In this document: positions 56,201 to 64,000 of the stretch, piece after piece
How the letters are laid out: every line of letters starts with the position of its first letter
How positions within the stretch are numbered: the first letter of the stretch is position 1
Origin: Lyophyllum atratum
Taxonomy: Eukaryota; Basidiomycota; Agaricomycetes; Agaricales; Lyophyllaceae
Direction: 5' to 3'
NCBI GenBank assembly: GCA_014905825.1
Contig: JACGCN010000028.1
Location: 434,001 to 498,000 of the forward strand
DNA length: 64,000 nt
Position numbers and translations under genes: made by a program
The notes under the pieces: generated by a model
Told to the model about the DNA's origin: nothing
The model's database searches: none
The model's input: the letters and a program-made list of their open reading frames with translations, nothing else

Positions 56201-56203
56201 TCA
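56201..56203 (-). promoter_or_regulatory. UGA-CUA gag/pol readthrough site
   Basis: Gag ends GAG TGA CTA and the same frame stays open for about 1,320 codons of pol. UGA followed by CUA is a well-known leaky stop context. Pol has no start codon of its own near this point, so suppression of this stop is the simplest route to Gag-Pol. Confidence 0.75.
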
Positions 56204-58288
56204 CTCTTTTCGTTTCTCGATTGACCGATGGCGACGGAGGCGCCCATCGGTATCGTCGGCCTGCACTCGTTCTGCGGTAGTAGCGACTCCATTGACAATG
56301 ACTTGTCCATTATCGAAGTCCAAGACCACATTATTGGCACGCATGAATGGTGTCCCCAATATAATGTCGTAGCGGTCGAAGTTAGCCAAGTCTAAATAGA
56401 CTTGACCATCGAATCCCGGCATTCTCGTTCGAATGTTCGTTCCGTGATTTACTGTGGCTCGGCTACCCTTAGTACCGAGCTGCAGTATTAATGGCTTGTC
56501 CAAGGGGTTGACCTTGATGTCGGCGACCTGCGCAAACGCAGGGGTGAGCCCTGATGTGGTGCTCCCTGAGTCCCATAACGCCCAAGCGTCATACCCGCCG
56601 ACATTTATATATGTGGCCAGGCACTCCTTGGCTTCCTTGGGATACACCGGGCGTTGGATCTTGTCCTTCCCTGCCCTCAGGTGTACTTTGCGTGTCGCGA
56701 GAGGCTCCTCTTCCTGATCATTATCATCAGGAGCCTCAGTCATCGCCTGCATCCGTTCGGTATCGGATTCCCGAGTGTAGTAGTCGTTATCATAGACTTC
56801 GATCTCGAGTAATTCTTCGTCATCGTGCTCCGATTCCGGCAGCTCGTCACCGGTGTCGGTTTGCTCTGCGTCCAGCACGTCTTCGTCATCCGCATCTTCT
56901 CCATCCTCAGGTGCCGCTGTGTGCGCGGCACGGATGTACGCCTTTTGAGGCTTGCGGGGTTGAGTGCAGTCTCGGATCATATGTGGTCCCCCGCAGTTGA
57001 AGCAACTGATATCCTTCGATGCGTTACCCATAGCAGGTTTATTGGCTGGCGCATCCGGTCTTGGTGAAGACTTAAAGTCCTTCCTATCTCGATCAAACCG
57101 AGGCCGATTATTCTGAGGTGCCGCTTTGGCCACATCTCTTGAATCCGATCTACCGTTGTATGGTCTTCTATTATTTGGGTTGTATGGTTTTAAATACACT
57201 TTTCGTGCTTGAATGGGTTTGGAAGCATCTCGTTGTGGAGCATGCCCTACACGAGTGTCGTGTGATTTTCGCACTCCTGTCGTCGTTACCTTGCTGGTAT
57301 TTGCGGTTCGCTCGTAGTATTCATTCGTTTTGGCCGCGTTTTCGTACGCCAATCCCAATGACAAGAATTCCGCAGCCGTATTGATTTCGGGATTAAGTCC
57401 TTCTTTAATTAAGAAGTCCCGCATATCCGTAGGTAACGCCCTGACAAATTTGTCCAGGAACGTCCACTCGCTAGTTTTGGTAGCCATGTTATGAGCATGG
57501 TACACCAAGTCGTCGTGTAGGCCTTGTATGCCTTTCTTCGCTGAGTATTGCACCGAGTTGAATAGATCGCGTGCGTCTTGCATTGTCGACGGTTGTACAA
57601 ACCGATCGTAGAGGCCCATTATAACATCCTCGAACGTCCATTTTGACTGTTCGCGATGGATGCTTATAACATGTCGGTTATACCATCGCTTGGCTTCGCC
57701 ATCCAAGAATTCAGCTACTATAAGCATTCGTTCCTGGTCGCGGTCGGATCCTCCACATTGACTAACAGCCATCAGAACGACTAGGTTCATTAGCCATTCT
57801 TCAAGGTCGGACAGCTTCGATCCCCCAGTATAGGAACCGACGGACTTAGCATCTGCTCGACGCGGTTTCATCCCATCGGGCGGTGACAACCGTACTGAGA
57901 GCCGCTCATGAATCAAGTCATGCAGCCGCTCATGCATCCGTTGCTGGTATTGTAGGCCAGCGGCTTGTATCCCATCTGCGACAGATTGACTGCGCCTTTG
58001 AGGGGGTGGCATTGAGAACGCTCGAGAGGGTTCTCGCGGTTCTCGCGGCTCTTGAGCCATTGGCTGTGCGTCGTCTATGCGCACGCGGTGCCGCCTTGGG
58101 GCTACTGGTGTTCCTTGAGGTTCCTGGTGCGGTTGCTCGTCGGGAATCGATCCCGGACCTTGAGAGGCCCACTGCCTCGCTTCTTCTTCTTCAACTGGTA
58201 CGCGTCCTATGAACACGACGCCTTGGTCTTCGTAGTTGGAGAACCTGCTATGTCGCAGGTCTTCGTTCCTCATTTTCTGGTAGCTCAC
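56201..58288 (-). CDS. gag: Gag with CCHC zinc knuckle and aspartic protease
   Basis: Frame of about 690 residues; the first ATG is at 58273, just after the ORF1 stop. N-terminal region low complexity, then a capsid-like part (LSDLEEWLMNLVVLMA, AKRWYNRHVISIHR, WTFEDVIMGLYDRFVQP, FVRALPTDMRDFLI). CFNCGGPHMIRDC is a CCHC zinc knuckle for RNA binding. An acidic linker precedes the retropepsin domain: ALWDSGSTTSGL with the catalytic DSG, and DIILGTPFMR. The frame is also open upstream to 58444, overlapping ORF1 by 160 nt in the -1 frame, so ORF1-gag fusion by frameshifting is possible; no convincing slippery heptamer was found. Confidence 0.9.
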   Translation of the reverse strand: MSYQKMRNEDLRHSRFSNYEDQGVVFIGRVPVEEEEARQWASQGPGSIPDEQPHQEPQGTPVAPRRHRVRIDDAQPMAQEPREPREPSRAFSMPPPQRRSQSVADGIQAAGLQYQQRMHERLHDLIHERLSVRLSPPDGMKPRRADAKSVGSYTGGSKLSDLEEWLMNLVVLMAVSQCGGSDRDQERMLIVAEFLDGEAKRWYNRHVISIHREQSKWTFEDVIMGLYDRFVQPSTMQDARDLFNSVQYSAKKGIQGLHDDLVYHAHNMATKTSEWTFLDKFVRALPTDMRDFLIKEGLNPEINTAAEFLSLGLAYENAAKTNEYYERTANTSKVTTTGVRKSHDTRVGHAPQRDASKPIQARKVYLKPYNPNNRRPYNGRSDSRDVAKAAPQNNRPRFDRDRKDFKSSPRPDAPANKPAMGNASKDISCFNCGGPHMIRDCTQPRKPQKAYIRAAHTAAPEDGEDADDEDVLDAEQTDTGDELPESEHDDEELLEIEVYDNDYYTRESDTERMQAMTEAPDDNDQEEEPLATRKVHLRAGKDKIQRPVYPKEAKECLATYINVGGYDAWALWDSGSTTSGLTPAFAQVADIKVNPLDKPLILQLGTKGSRATVNHGTNIRTRMPGFDGQVYLDLANFDRYDIILGTPFMRANNVVLDFDNGQVIVNGVATTAERVQADDTDGRLRRHRSIEKRKE

Positions 58289-59406
58289 GCGGTCGTTCCA
58301 TTGCTGCGCGCGTGGTACGCGCGATACGCGTTCTCGATCTCTTGGAATCTGTATCGCCCGTGGCGTTTCCCTGAGCTCGCCGCTGGTTCCTGCTTGATAG
58401 GCACGACTTGTACTGACGACTGACTGGTCGATGGTTTCGACTCGTCAGCTCGTTCGAACGTAGGTAGGGGCAGTGTGCCCTCGCGCGCTCGACGCTCTCG
58501 TGCCACTGCATTCATCCGGCGTTGGTAGTCCTCACTGGATTCACTACGCTGTTGAGCTTGGTATAGTCCTGATACGCCATGCGCTGCGTTATCCACGGGC
58601 TGGTTATATTCCGCAGCGATTGACTGCGGTGTCTTCGGTTCTACTCGCGCTGGTCGCGCACTCTTCGGTCTTGCTGCTTGTACAACAGTTTCGACAACGG
58701 ATGATGTATTGGACATCGGAGAACCCTTAGGGTGTTTCTCCCGATACTGGGTAACTACAATTTCTAACGCCGGTATATATCGTTCGAGGAAATTGTCGGC
58801 GTTCGTCGCCGTGTCTCGAGTGTCTCCATATACTGGATGCACTACTGAGTCCGCGCGCATTTCTAATCGAGATTGCCGGTAGACACTCTTAATGTCCTTG
58901 GTATCCCAGAATAATTTCAGGCGATACCTAATCGAATTTTGGGCGTGTACTTCCGGCTCGAATTCGTCGCTGTCGGATATATTATCGGGATCACTTTGTC
59001 GTGCATCCCCGGTTAATCCAAATCCTTCGAAGGCATTGGATATGGGTTGTAGACTATACGGCGTCCAGGGATCCGTAGTTTGACCCTCCTTAGCTATGTA
59101 GGTCCGTCCAAGAGTGGCACGCTCCCTGTGTTTCCCTTTGTCCTGAGTCGGCCGCCGGCTGCTCTCGCCTCTCGAGCCCTGAGCCACGTCGTCGGCCCGT
59201 TGACCCACAGGCTTCGTGCCCTTTCGTTGTTTTCTCCATTCGGGTGAGTTCCTGGGTACGACTTGAGCGCTACCCGACTCTTCTCGCGGAGGTCGTCCTG
59301 GTGTGGTGGTTGCTTCCGCCGCAAATGGCAGAAGCTCCTGTTGGTCGAGCACATCATGGTTGCCTGATGTCTCGTAGTCGAATGCCGGCACGTTGGGGTT
59401 GTCCAT
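58285..59406 (-). CDS. ORF1, leader protein upstream of gag (373 aa)
   Basis: ATG at 59406, 107 bp inside the 5' LTR; stop at 58285, with the gag ATG 11 nt further. Function not recognised. It is hydrophilic and rich in Arg, Ser and Glu. A better-ordered segment at about residues 150-235 (IRYRLKLFWDTKDIKSVYRQSRLEM and FLERYIPALEIVVTQYREKHP) could be part of a split Gag matrix region. Termination next to the gag start suggests termination-reinitiation, or -1 frameshifting within the 160-nt overlap. Codon content resembles gag, and the frame is intact, so it is probably expressed. Confidence 0.75.
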   Translation of the reverse strand: MDNPNVPAFDYETSGNHDVLDQQELLPFAAEATTTPGRPPREESGSAQVVPRNSPEWRKQRKGTKPVGQRADDVAQGSRGESSRRPTQDKGKHRERATLGRTYIAKEGQTTDPWTPYSLQPISNAFEGFGLTGDARQSDPDNISDSDEFEPEVHAQNSIRYRLKLFWDTKDIKSVYRQSRLEMRADSVVHPVYGDTRDTATNADNFLERYIPALEIVVTQYREKHPKGSPMSNTSSVVETVVQAARPKSARPARVEPKTPQSIAAEYNQPVDNAAHGVSGLYQAQQRSESSEDYQRRMNAVARERRAREGTLPLPTFERADESKPSTSQSSVQVVPIKQEPAASSGKRHGRYRFQEIENAYRAYHARSNGTTA

Positions 59407-59513
59407 TGTTGACGTTTGATGCGCTGGCGTCCGCGTGGTTGTGTTGATGCCGAGGAGTTTTTAGAGTAGAGATGATAGTCGTAGTAATAGATAAGCTGGG
59501 TAGCTTAAAAAAA

Positions 59514-59682
59514 TGTAACGGGTGTTACGGTTGCCCTTGCGGTTCACGCTAGTCGTAAGCTTGACCAGTCTCTGGTTATTGCTACGTCTAGGTGAGTTTA
59601 CAAGGGGCTTGTTTGTACGTATTTACAGTAGATGCTTTAACCGGCGACGCCCAAGGCGTCGCCAAACACCGGAGCCCTTACA
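59514..59682 (-). repeat. 5' LTR (169 bp)
   Basis: TGTAAGGG...CCCGTTACA in element orientation. Identical to the 3' LTR except for 18 extra bases (TTACGGTTGCCCTTGCGG on the plus strand, about 59525-59542). Confidence 0.95.
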
Positions 59683-60607
59683 CGATGCCATGGAGCACCA
59701 ACATGCATGCCGTTTTCACGATGCAGGTAGCACGACGCAGAAGCGTTGGGACATGTCCTGCTGATATGTCGAGGTTCGGGGTAAGCGCCGCCAGCGATAA
59801 TTCGTTGTCAAAGCTTATCGCAAAGTGAAAACGGATCGTTAGAGACTGACTCTGGGGTACAAGCACGACAGACGCGGATTACTGGATCGTGATTGATAAC
59901 TTAGGTGTATCATCAGAAAATTCAAGGGTACATACAGATTGACAAAAGACACCCAAACCTAGCCGGACAGGCGGATAGAGCCTCGAGCTCCTAGGAATGG
60001 AAGAAGCATATCAACACGAAGGCATTACGAAGGCACAGCCCTTTTTTTTGACGATAGACCCCGAGCTCGCTTGTGTGAAAGGCTTTTTTATCTACAGTTG
60101 TTTGGCTGATTGCCGAAACAATTGCCAATTTCTTGCTTTTGACCGTTCTGCTTCTCGCCGCCCTCTATCTCCTCATCGACTTCTTAGCGTGCAGGCCAGG
60201 TCAAATAACGATTGAAGTAAAGCATATGCAGAATCGAGCGCTTCAGAGTTGTCGCTGGATAATGGCAGTTACGTTGGTGCTCCAATAGATTCACGCTGAT
60301 TATCGCTCGCGGCTTGCTCGCGGCGCTTATCCCGAACCTTGACATGTCAGCAGGACATGTCCCAACGCTTCTGATTGTGCTACCTGCATCGTGAAGACGG
60401 CATTGATGTTGGTGCTCCATGGCATCGATAGATTCACGCTGATGTTCCTTCTCAGCGCTTATTCCGCACCTGGTAACACGTAATTATGTCCCTTTCTTAG
60501 ACCCTCAGCGCTTCTGTCAATGAGTTGCTCTTAGCAACTTGGTCAGCCCATTTCAGCCTCTATATATGTCGAACAAAGTCTCATCGCAGCATTGAACAGC
60601 CTCCACG

Positions 60608-62174
60608 ATGCACGACTGCCTTCTGCTACAGGATATCTTCTCTCTTGTATGCATTCAGCTAGCCTTAGGTACTGGCTATCCGAAACGAGACCTTGCTGCT
60701 CTGGCACAGTCATGCCGAGCGCTGTCAGAAACCGCACTTGAACAATTGTGGTACGACATGGACGACTTGAGGATTCTCATCAGGTGCATGCCCGAAGATC
60801 TGTGGAGAAACCAGGGCAGCCCTACCGTGGATAAAGGCGCACCAATTGTTCGTACTTCTCCAGAAATGAGGAATCATGCTGATCGTTTCAAAACAGGTCT
60901 TTCAGAGGCCGATTGTTCCTACTGACTGGCCGCGATTCCAAGTAAACGCGCAAAAGATACGGGTTTTCACAGCTAGAACGTCGAACGGTGGACTTGATTT
61001 GGATATCCCTTACTACCAGATGCTCGCAGTGGCCTCATGCAATCGCCCCCTACTACCCAACCTCAAGAACTTGCGTTGGCTTGGAGACTACGAATATGCG
61101 TTCCCCTTCCTGCACCTCCTCCTCAACCCAAACCTCAAAAAGTTTGAGTTCTTCGGAGGCGAATCACCCTTCGCAGAATTAGCATTGACCGCGATGGCCA
61201 CACTGCCTACCACATGCCCAGACATCACGGACTTCGCCATAGAAAGTAGATCCCTCACGAAAGTTACGACCGGGCTCGCCATTCTATATGCGATGATTTG
61301 TGGGTTTGACAAGCTCCAAAGGGCGTCGCTGAGTAATGTAAACGTGGACATTTATCGACATCTCGCTGCGATGCCTAGTCTAAAATCGCTAAAATTGAAA
61401 CCTGATCTCCAATCGCCGATACCACCACTAGAAACGACGGATTCGCCCCCTTTCCCTGCGCTCGAATCATTCGACATAACCTCTACCGTTTCAAACTGCA
61501 AACACGCAGTAAGCAAAATAACATCTGGTGGAAATTTGACCACTCTTGTGATTTGCTTCGGGGAGAACGGGGAGAACGGCGCGCGGGATGATTGGGGATT
61601 CTTAACGAGGGAAATTCGAACGACGTGGAAACATTGTCGCTTGACCTCGATACGGATAGGAGCAATAGGCACCAGCGACATCATCTATACCCTTGACCCG
61701 CCGCTTAGGCTGGAAGACATAGAATCCCTACTCTCCTTCCCTAGCCTTACAGAGCTAGAGTTAGCGCCCGTCAGTGGCTTCGACCTTGATGACGCTTCCT
61801 TCAAGCGGATGGCACAGGCTTGGCCTTCTCTCACATCTTTCTCGTTAGGAGAGTTTTGGGTCGAGCACCGCCCCCGAGCAACGCTTTCATGCCTAGAGGC
61901 ATTCGCGCAGTACTGCCCAAACCTTCAGTCGCTCACCCTCGCCGTTGACGCCTGTATACCATGTCGCACTGGGCCACGAAAGGTCTTCGGCGAGTCCCTT
62001 CAGTACCTCGAGCTTGGGAAATCTCCTGTCGAAGATGTGGTGATGGCAGCCACATACCTGTCGGATGTGTTTCCTAGGGTAACCATACGGACGGGTTACG
62101 AAAAGGCATGGGAAGAAGTCGACAAGTTTCACAAGGCTTTCGTATATGTTCGTGATCAGGAAGCTGCTCGTTGA
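60608..62174 (+). CDS. F-box/LRR-like protein
   Basis: Two exons 60608-60826 and 60897-62174 give 498 residues. The N terminus CLLLQDIFSLVCIQLALG...DLAALAQSCRALSETALEQLWYDMDDLRILIRCMPEDLW is the agaricomycete F-box pattern (helix, then ALA.TCR.l...aLd.LW). RPIVPTDWPRF opens the leucine-rich part, with repeats such as LPNLKNLRWLGD, LLLNPNLKKFEFFGG, MPSLKSLKLKPDL, FPSLTELELAP and YCPNLQSLTLAVD. Likely a substrate adaptor of an SCF ubiquitin ligase, in the large expanded family of mushroom F-box proteins. The donor (ACC|GTGGAT) is weak, but it removes the out-of-frame segment and joins both conserved parts in phase. The ATG at 60608 is the first Met before the F-box. Confidence 0.82.
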
Positions 62175-63073
62175 CGCACTTCACAGAGACGCCTTCGAAT
62201 CTTCGATCCCACTGAACGCGAACAATCTCCCCTTCCCAATTTGTTTTGTCGAAAATATGTCATCAAGAGCTGATTGTACGTGTACGTTACTGTCTATGCG
62301 TGTAATCAGCTCCGCTCGAGTTCGTACACTCGCCGTTGTCTTGGACCCCCGTTGCGAATTACTTCTGAAAGGGTAGCGGTGGAATGAATCGTCGGGTTTC
62401 ATTCGCAATTCGTTATTCCCTCGTCTGCACCTTTCTTTAGTACGACATTTCTTGAACAAACGAGGCTTGGATACCTAAAGGATTATATCTTATCTTGTCT
62501 CCTAAACATAGGGTCAGCGATAGTGATTCATCAGATCGACTCGAAGTCTGGAAATAGTTCTGACTAAAGTCTACTCTCCAAATCGGAGATGTGTGGACTG
62601 GGCCACTATGAAGTAGGTTTTCAGTGACGCGGTTGGCTTGAGAGTTGGCTGCTTTTCCTTGCCCTAGCTGCTCGATTTTTACGGCCTGGAGGTAGCCAAA
62701 TTTGGAGGCGACGTACGTCGTGATGGGACTGCTAGACGCCGATCGTGAGTCCACTACGAAGAGGCAGTTTTTGATCTTCAAGCTAGACAAGGTAGACGGG
62801 TTTTCTGACTGCAAGGACAGGCTGTGCAAAGAACAGCAGACGATGACCAACAAGATGAGCAAAGAGGGAACGACCGCTTTTGCGACAAGGCCGTCCCATT
62901 CATTAAACTGATAGATGGGAGAGTTCCGCTGTTGACGTGAACCTCATCCAAGTCCGCATTTATCCCAAGCGCTACCTATGTTCATCTCTGCTTGCTCAAT
63001 GCTCGCTTGTCTAGTGATGACGATTGCAGAGAAAGAACAACTGCCGCTTTGTGTTTTCGACTACGTTATGAGG
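62175..63073. other. Intergenic, about 900 bp
   Basis: 3' flanks of the F-box gene and the permease. A stop-to-stop minus frame (about 62945-62437) includes a hydrophobic stretch (VPSLLILLVIVCC), but it has no ATG and no recognisable domain, so it is not called. Confidence 0.45.
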
Positions 63074-64000
63074 TCATTCAACATTTTGGGACGTTTCTGT
63101 ATGGTATTTCTCCGGTGTTCCACGTTGCAAACTGTCAACCCCCATTTCTTCAGCTTCAAAGGATCAGAGACGAAGGTGTAAGCCGCGGACGACCTGCAGA
63201 GAACTGTCATTTGACCTACCTGAGATCTGCTGGATTGGTCCACTGAACCACTTCCTAGCGCTAACTAGCCAGAAGCCGACACTATACGTAATTACAATTC
63301 CGACTGCCACAATGGAATAATTGAATGTTTGGGAGTCGACAGGCTGGAGGCGGTGAAGAATGTTAGGTGCGTTAGGGTTAAGTCAAGGGATAGATGACTT
63401 ACATTGACTTGAGGAAGGACGAAGGCGATGGATATAAAAGCGATCCATGTAACAGCTGCGATAGAGACCGGGAAGGAAAATGCACCAAGGTGGAAGGGTC
63501 CACGAACAAATTTCTTGTGATAGATCACGCGCAGCGCGATGGGAATGCCTGGAATCAGCCAATGAGCGTTGGCCATGACGTGGAGTGGAGAGATTTACCG
63601 TAAGAAATGTATAAACCTATTGTGGCAATCGATGTGGCCGCCGCGAAAGCAACCGAACTCCCCAGACTTGGCAGACCAAGAATAAAGCTGAGGGTGCAAG
63701 CAAGCCATACTGCACGATGGGCTGCGTGAATAAATGCTCAAATGGAAGACACAAAGTCATGAGCACCTGTTCTAATTGGCGACTTCCATTTGGGATTGAC
63801 CTTGTTAAAAAATTTATGACCTGGTATCCCTCCATCGCGCGCAAACGCGTACATCATCCGAGAGTTTGATGTGATGGAAAAAGTCCTTTATTTGAGTAAC
63901 GCATGCAAGATAAATTCAAAGGCGTCGATAATTTGAGTGAGTCTTACCCGCAAAAATACATGGCGCCAATCACGATAACCTGTGATATGCCCTCGATCTA
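63074..64000 (-). CDS. Amino-acid/polyamine permease (APC family), C-terminal part
   Basis: Gene enters from beyond base 64000. Visible exons (minus): 64000-63948, 63885-63767, 63721-63599, 63548-63403, 63343-63220, 63153-63074. The motif SITSNSRMMYAFARDGGIPGHKFF is the cytoplasmic loop typical of fungal GABA/choline-type APC permeases (Uga4/Hnm1 group). Later helices are WLACTLSFILGLPSLGSSVAFAAATSIATIGLYISYGIPI, FSFPVSIAAVTWIAFISIAFVLP and SIVAVGIVITYSVGFWLV. The protein ends with a short hydrophilic tail. About 214 residues are visible, roughly the last five helices. The plasma-membrane transporter role is family knowledge; substrate is uncertain. Confidence 0.88.

Larger units (their letters stand above)
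48480..59682 (-). mobile_element. Ty3/Gypsy chromovirus-type LTR retrotransposon, 11.2 kb
   Basis: Complete element read on the minus strand: 5' LTR 59682-59514, ORF1 (59406-58285), gag-protease (58273-56201), pol (56200-52241), extra ORF4 (52098-49048), polypurine tract (48643-48631), 3' LTR 48630-48480. Pol order is RT, RNase H, integrase, chromodomain, which defines the chromovirus branch of Ty3/Gypsy. LTRs are identical apart from one 18-bp indel, all ORFs are intact and the 5-bp duplication is perfect, so insertion is recent. No tRNA-type primer-binding site (TGG...) follows the 5' LTR; the sequence there is TTTTTTTAAGCTACCCAGC, so priming may be atypical. Confidence 0.95.
48382..60512. 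repeat. Imperfect inverted repeat, about 215 bp arms, one arm split by the retrotransposon
   Basis: Arm 1 is 48382-48479 plus 59683-59802; arm 2 is 60298-60512 in inverted orientation. Both contain AAGCGCTGAG, GGACATAATTACGTG, GGAGCACCAACAT and GGGACATGTCCTGCTGA(T/C)ATGTC. A degenerate third piece of the same repeat lies at about 60268-60296. It looks like an old non-autonomous or foldback element; family not identified. Confidence 0.75.

Noticed and set aside
62437..62945. Minus-strand frame with a hydrophobic stretch
   Set aside because: No in-frame ATG and no convincing exon boundaries; no known family.
1..64000. CRISPR arrays, bacterial operons, rRNA genes
   Set aside because: No regularly spaced repeats or rRNA-like sequence; spliced genes throughout show a eukaryotic nuclear genome.

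Overview
The window is nuclear DNA of a filamentous basidiomycete, most likely a mushroom-forming agaricomycete. Nearly every gene carries several 48-70 bp introns with GTRNGT donors and YAG acceptors. The conserved genes are typically fungal: MON2, a Kre2-type mannosyltransferase, xylulokinase and magnesium-dependent phosphatase-1. Others belong to families common in agaricomycetes: ricin-B-like lectins, a 'macrofage activating glycoprotein'-like GPI protein and an F-box/LRR protein. Coding exons below were rebuilt by hand from splice signals and reading frame. No transcript data were available.

Layout. 1-1033: 5' part of a xylulokinase (minus). 2094-5685: three ricin-B-like lectin paralogs sharing one exon architecture. 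6513-7468: MDP-1 phosphatase, divergent from 7773-9525, a GT15 alpha-mannosyltransferase. 10158-11218: short-chain dehydrogenase. 11551-17789: MON2, 17 exons. 18331-29760: three tandem units, each carrying a promoter and a secreted Gly/Asn/Trp-rich protein gene; the third gene has a frameshift. 34869-35733: SAM-methyltransferase. 37098-39014: disordered single-exon protein. 39809-41377: GPI-anchored glycoprotein. 42368-42940: small secreted repeat protein. 43139-44056: GNAT acetyltransferase. 45332-46798: disordered protein. 60608-62174: F-box protein. 63074-64000: 3' part of an amino-acid permease.

Mobile DNA makes up about a third of the window. Two 4,668-bp hAT-type DNA transposons (20495-25162 and 30008-34675) lie in inverted orientation around the second and third Gly-rich units. 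Each has its own perfect 8-bp target duplication, and they differ at one base that I could find. Each encodes one spliced 1,299-residue protein in which a Ulp1/SENP-like cysteine protease with an intact His-Asp-Gln-Cys set is fused in frame to a BED-finger hAT transposase. This is the best candidate for an under-described system here. An 11.2-kb Ty3/Gypsy chromovirus-type retrotransposon (48480-59682, minus) has near-identical LTRs and a 5-bp target duplication. It has four long ORFs: gag and pol are in the same frame, separated by a single UGA-CUA, and an extra 1,016-residue ORF of unknown function lies between pol and the 3' LTR. It sits inside one arm of an older inverted repeat, and the other arm preserves the empty target site.
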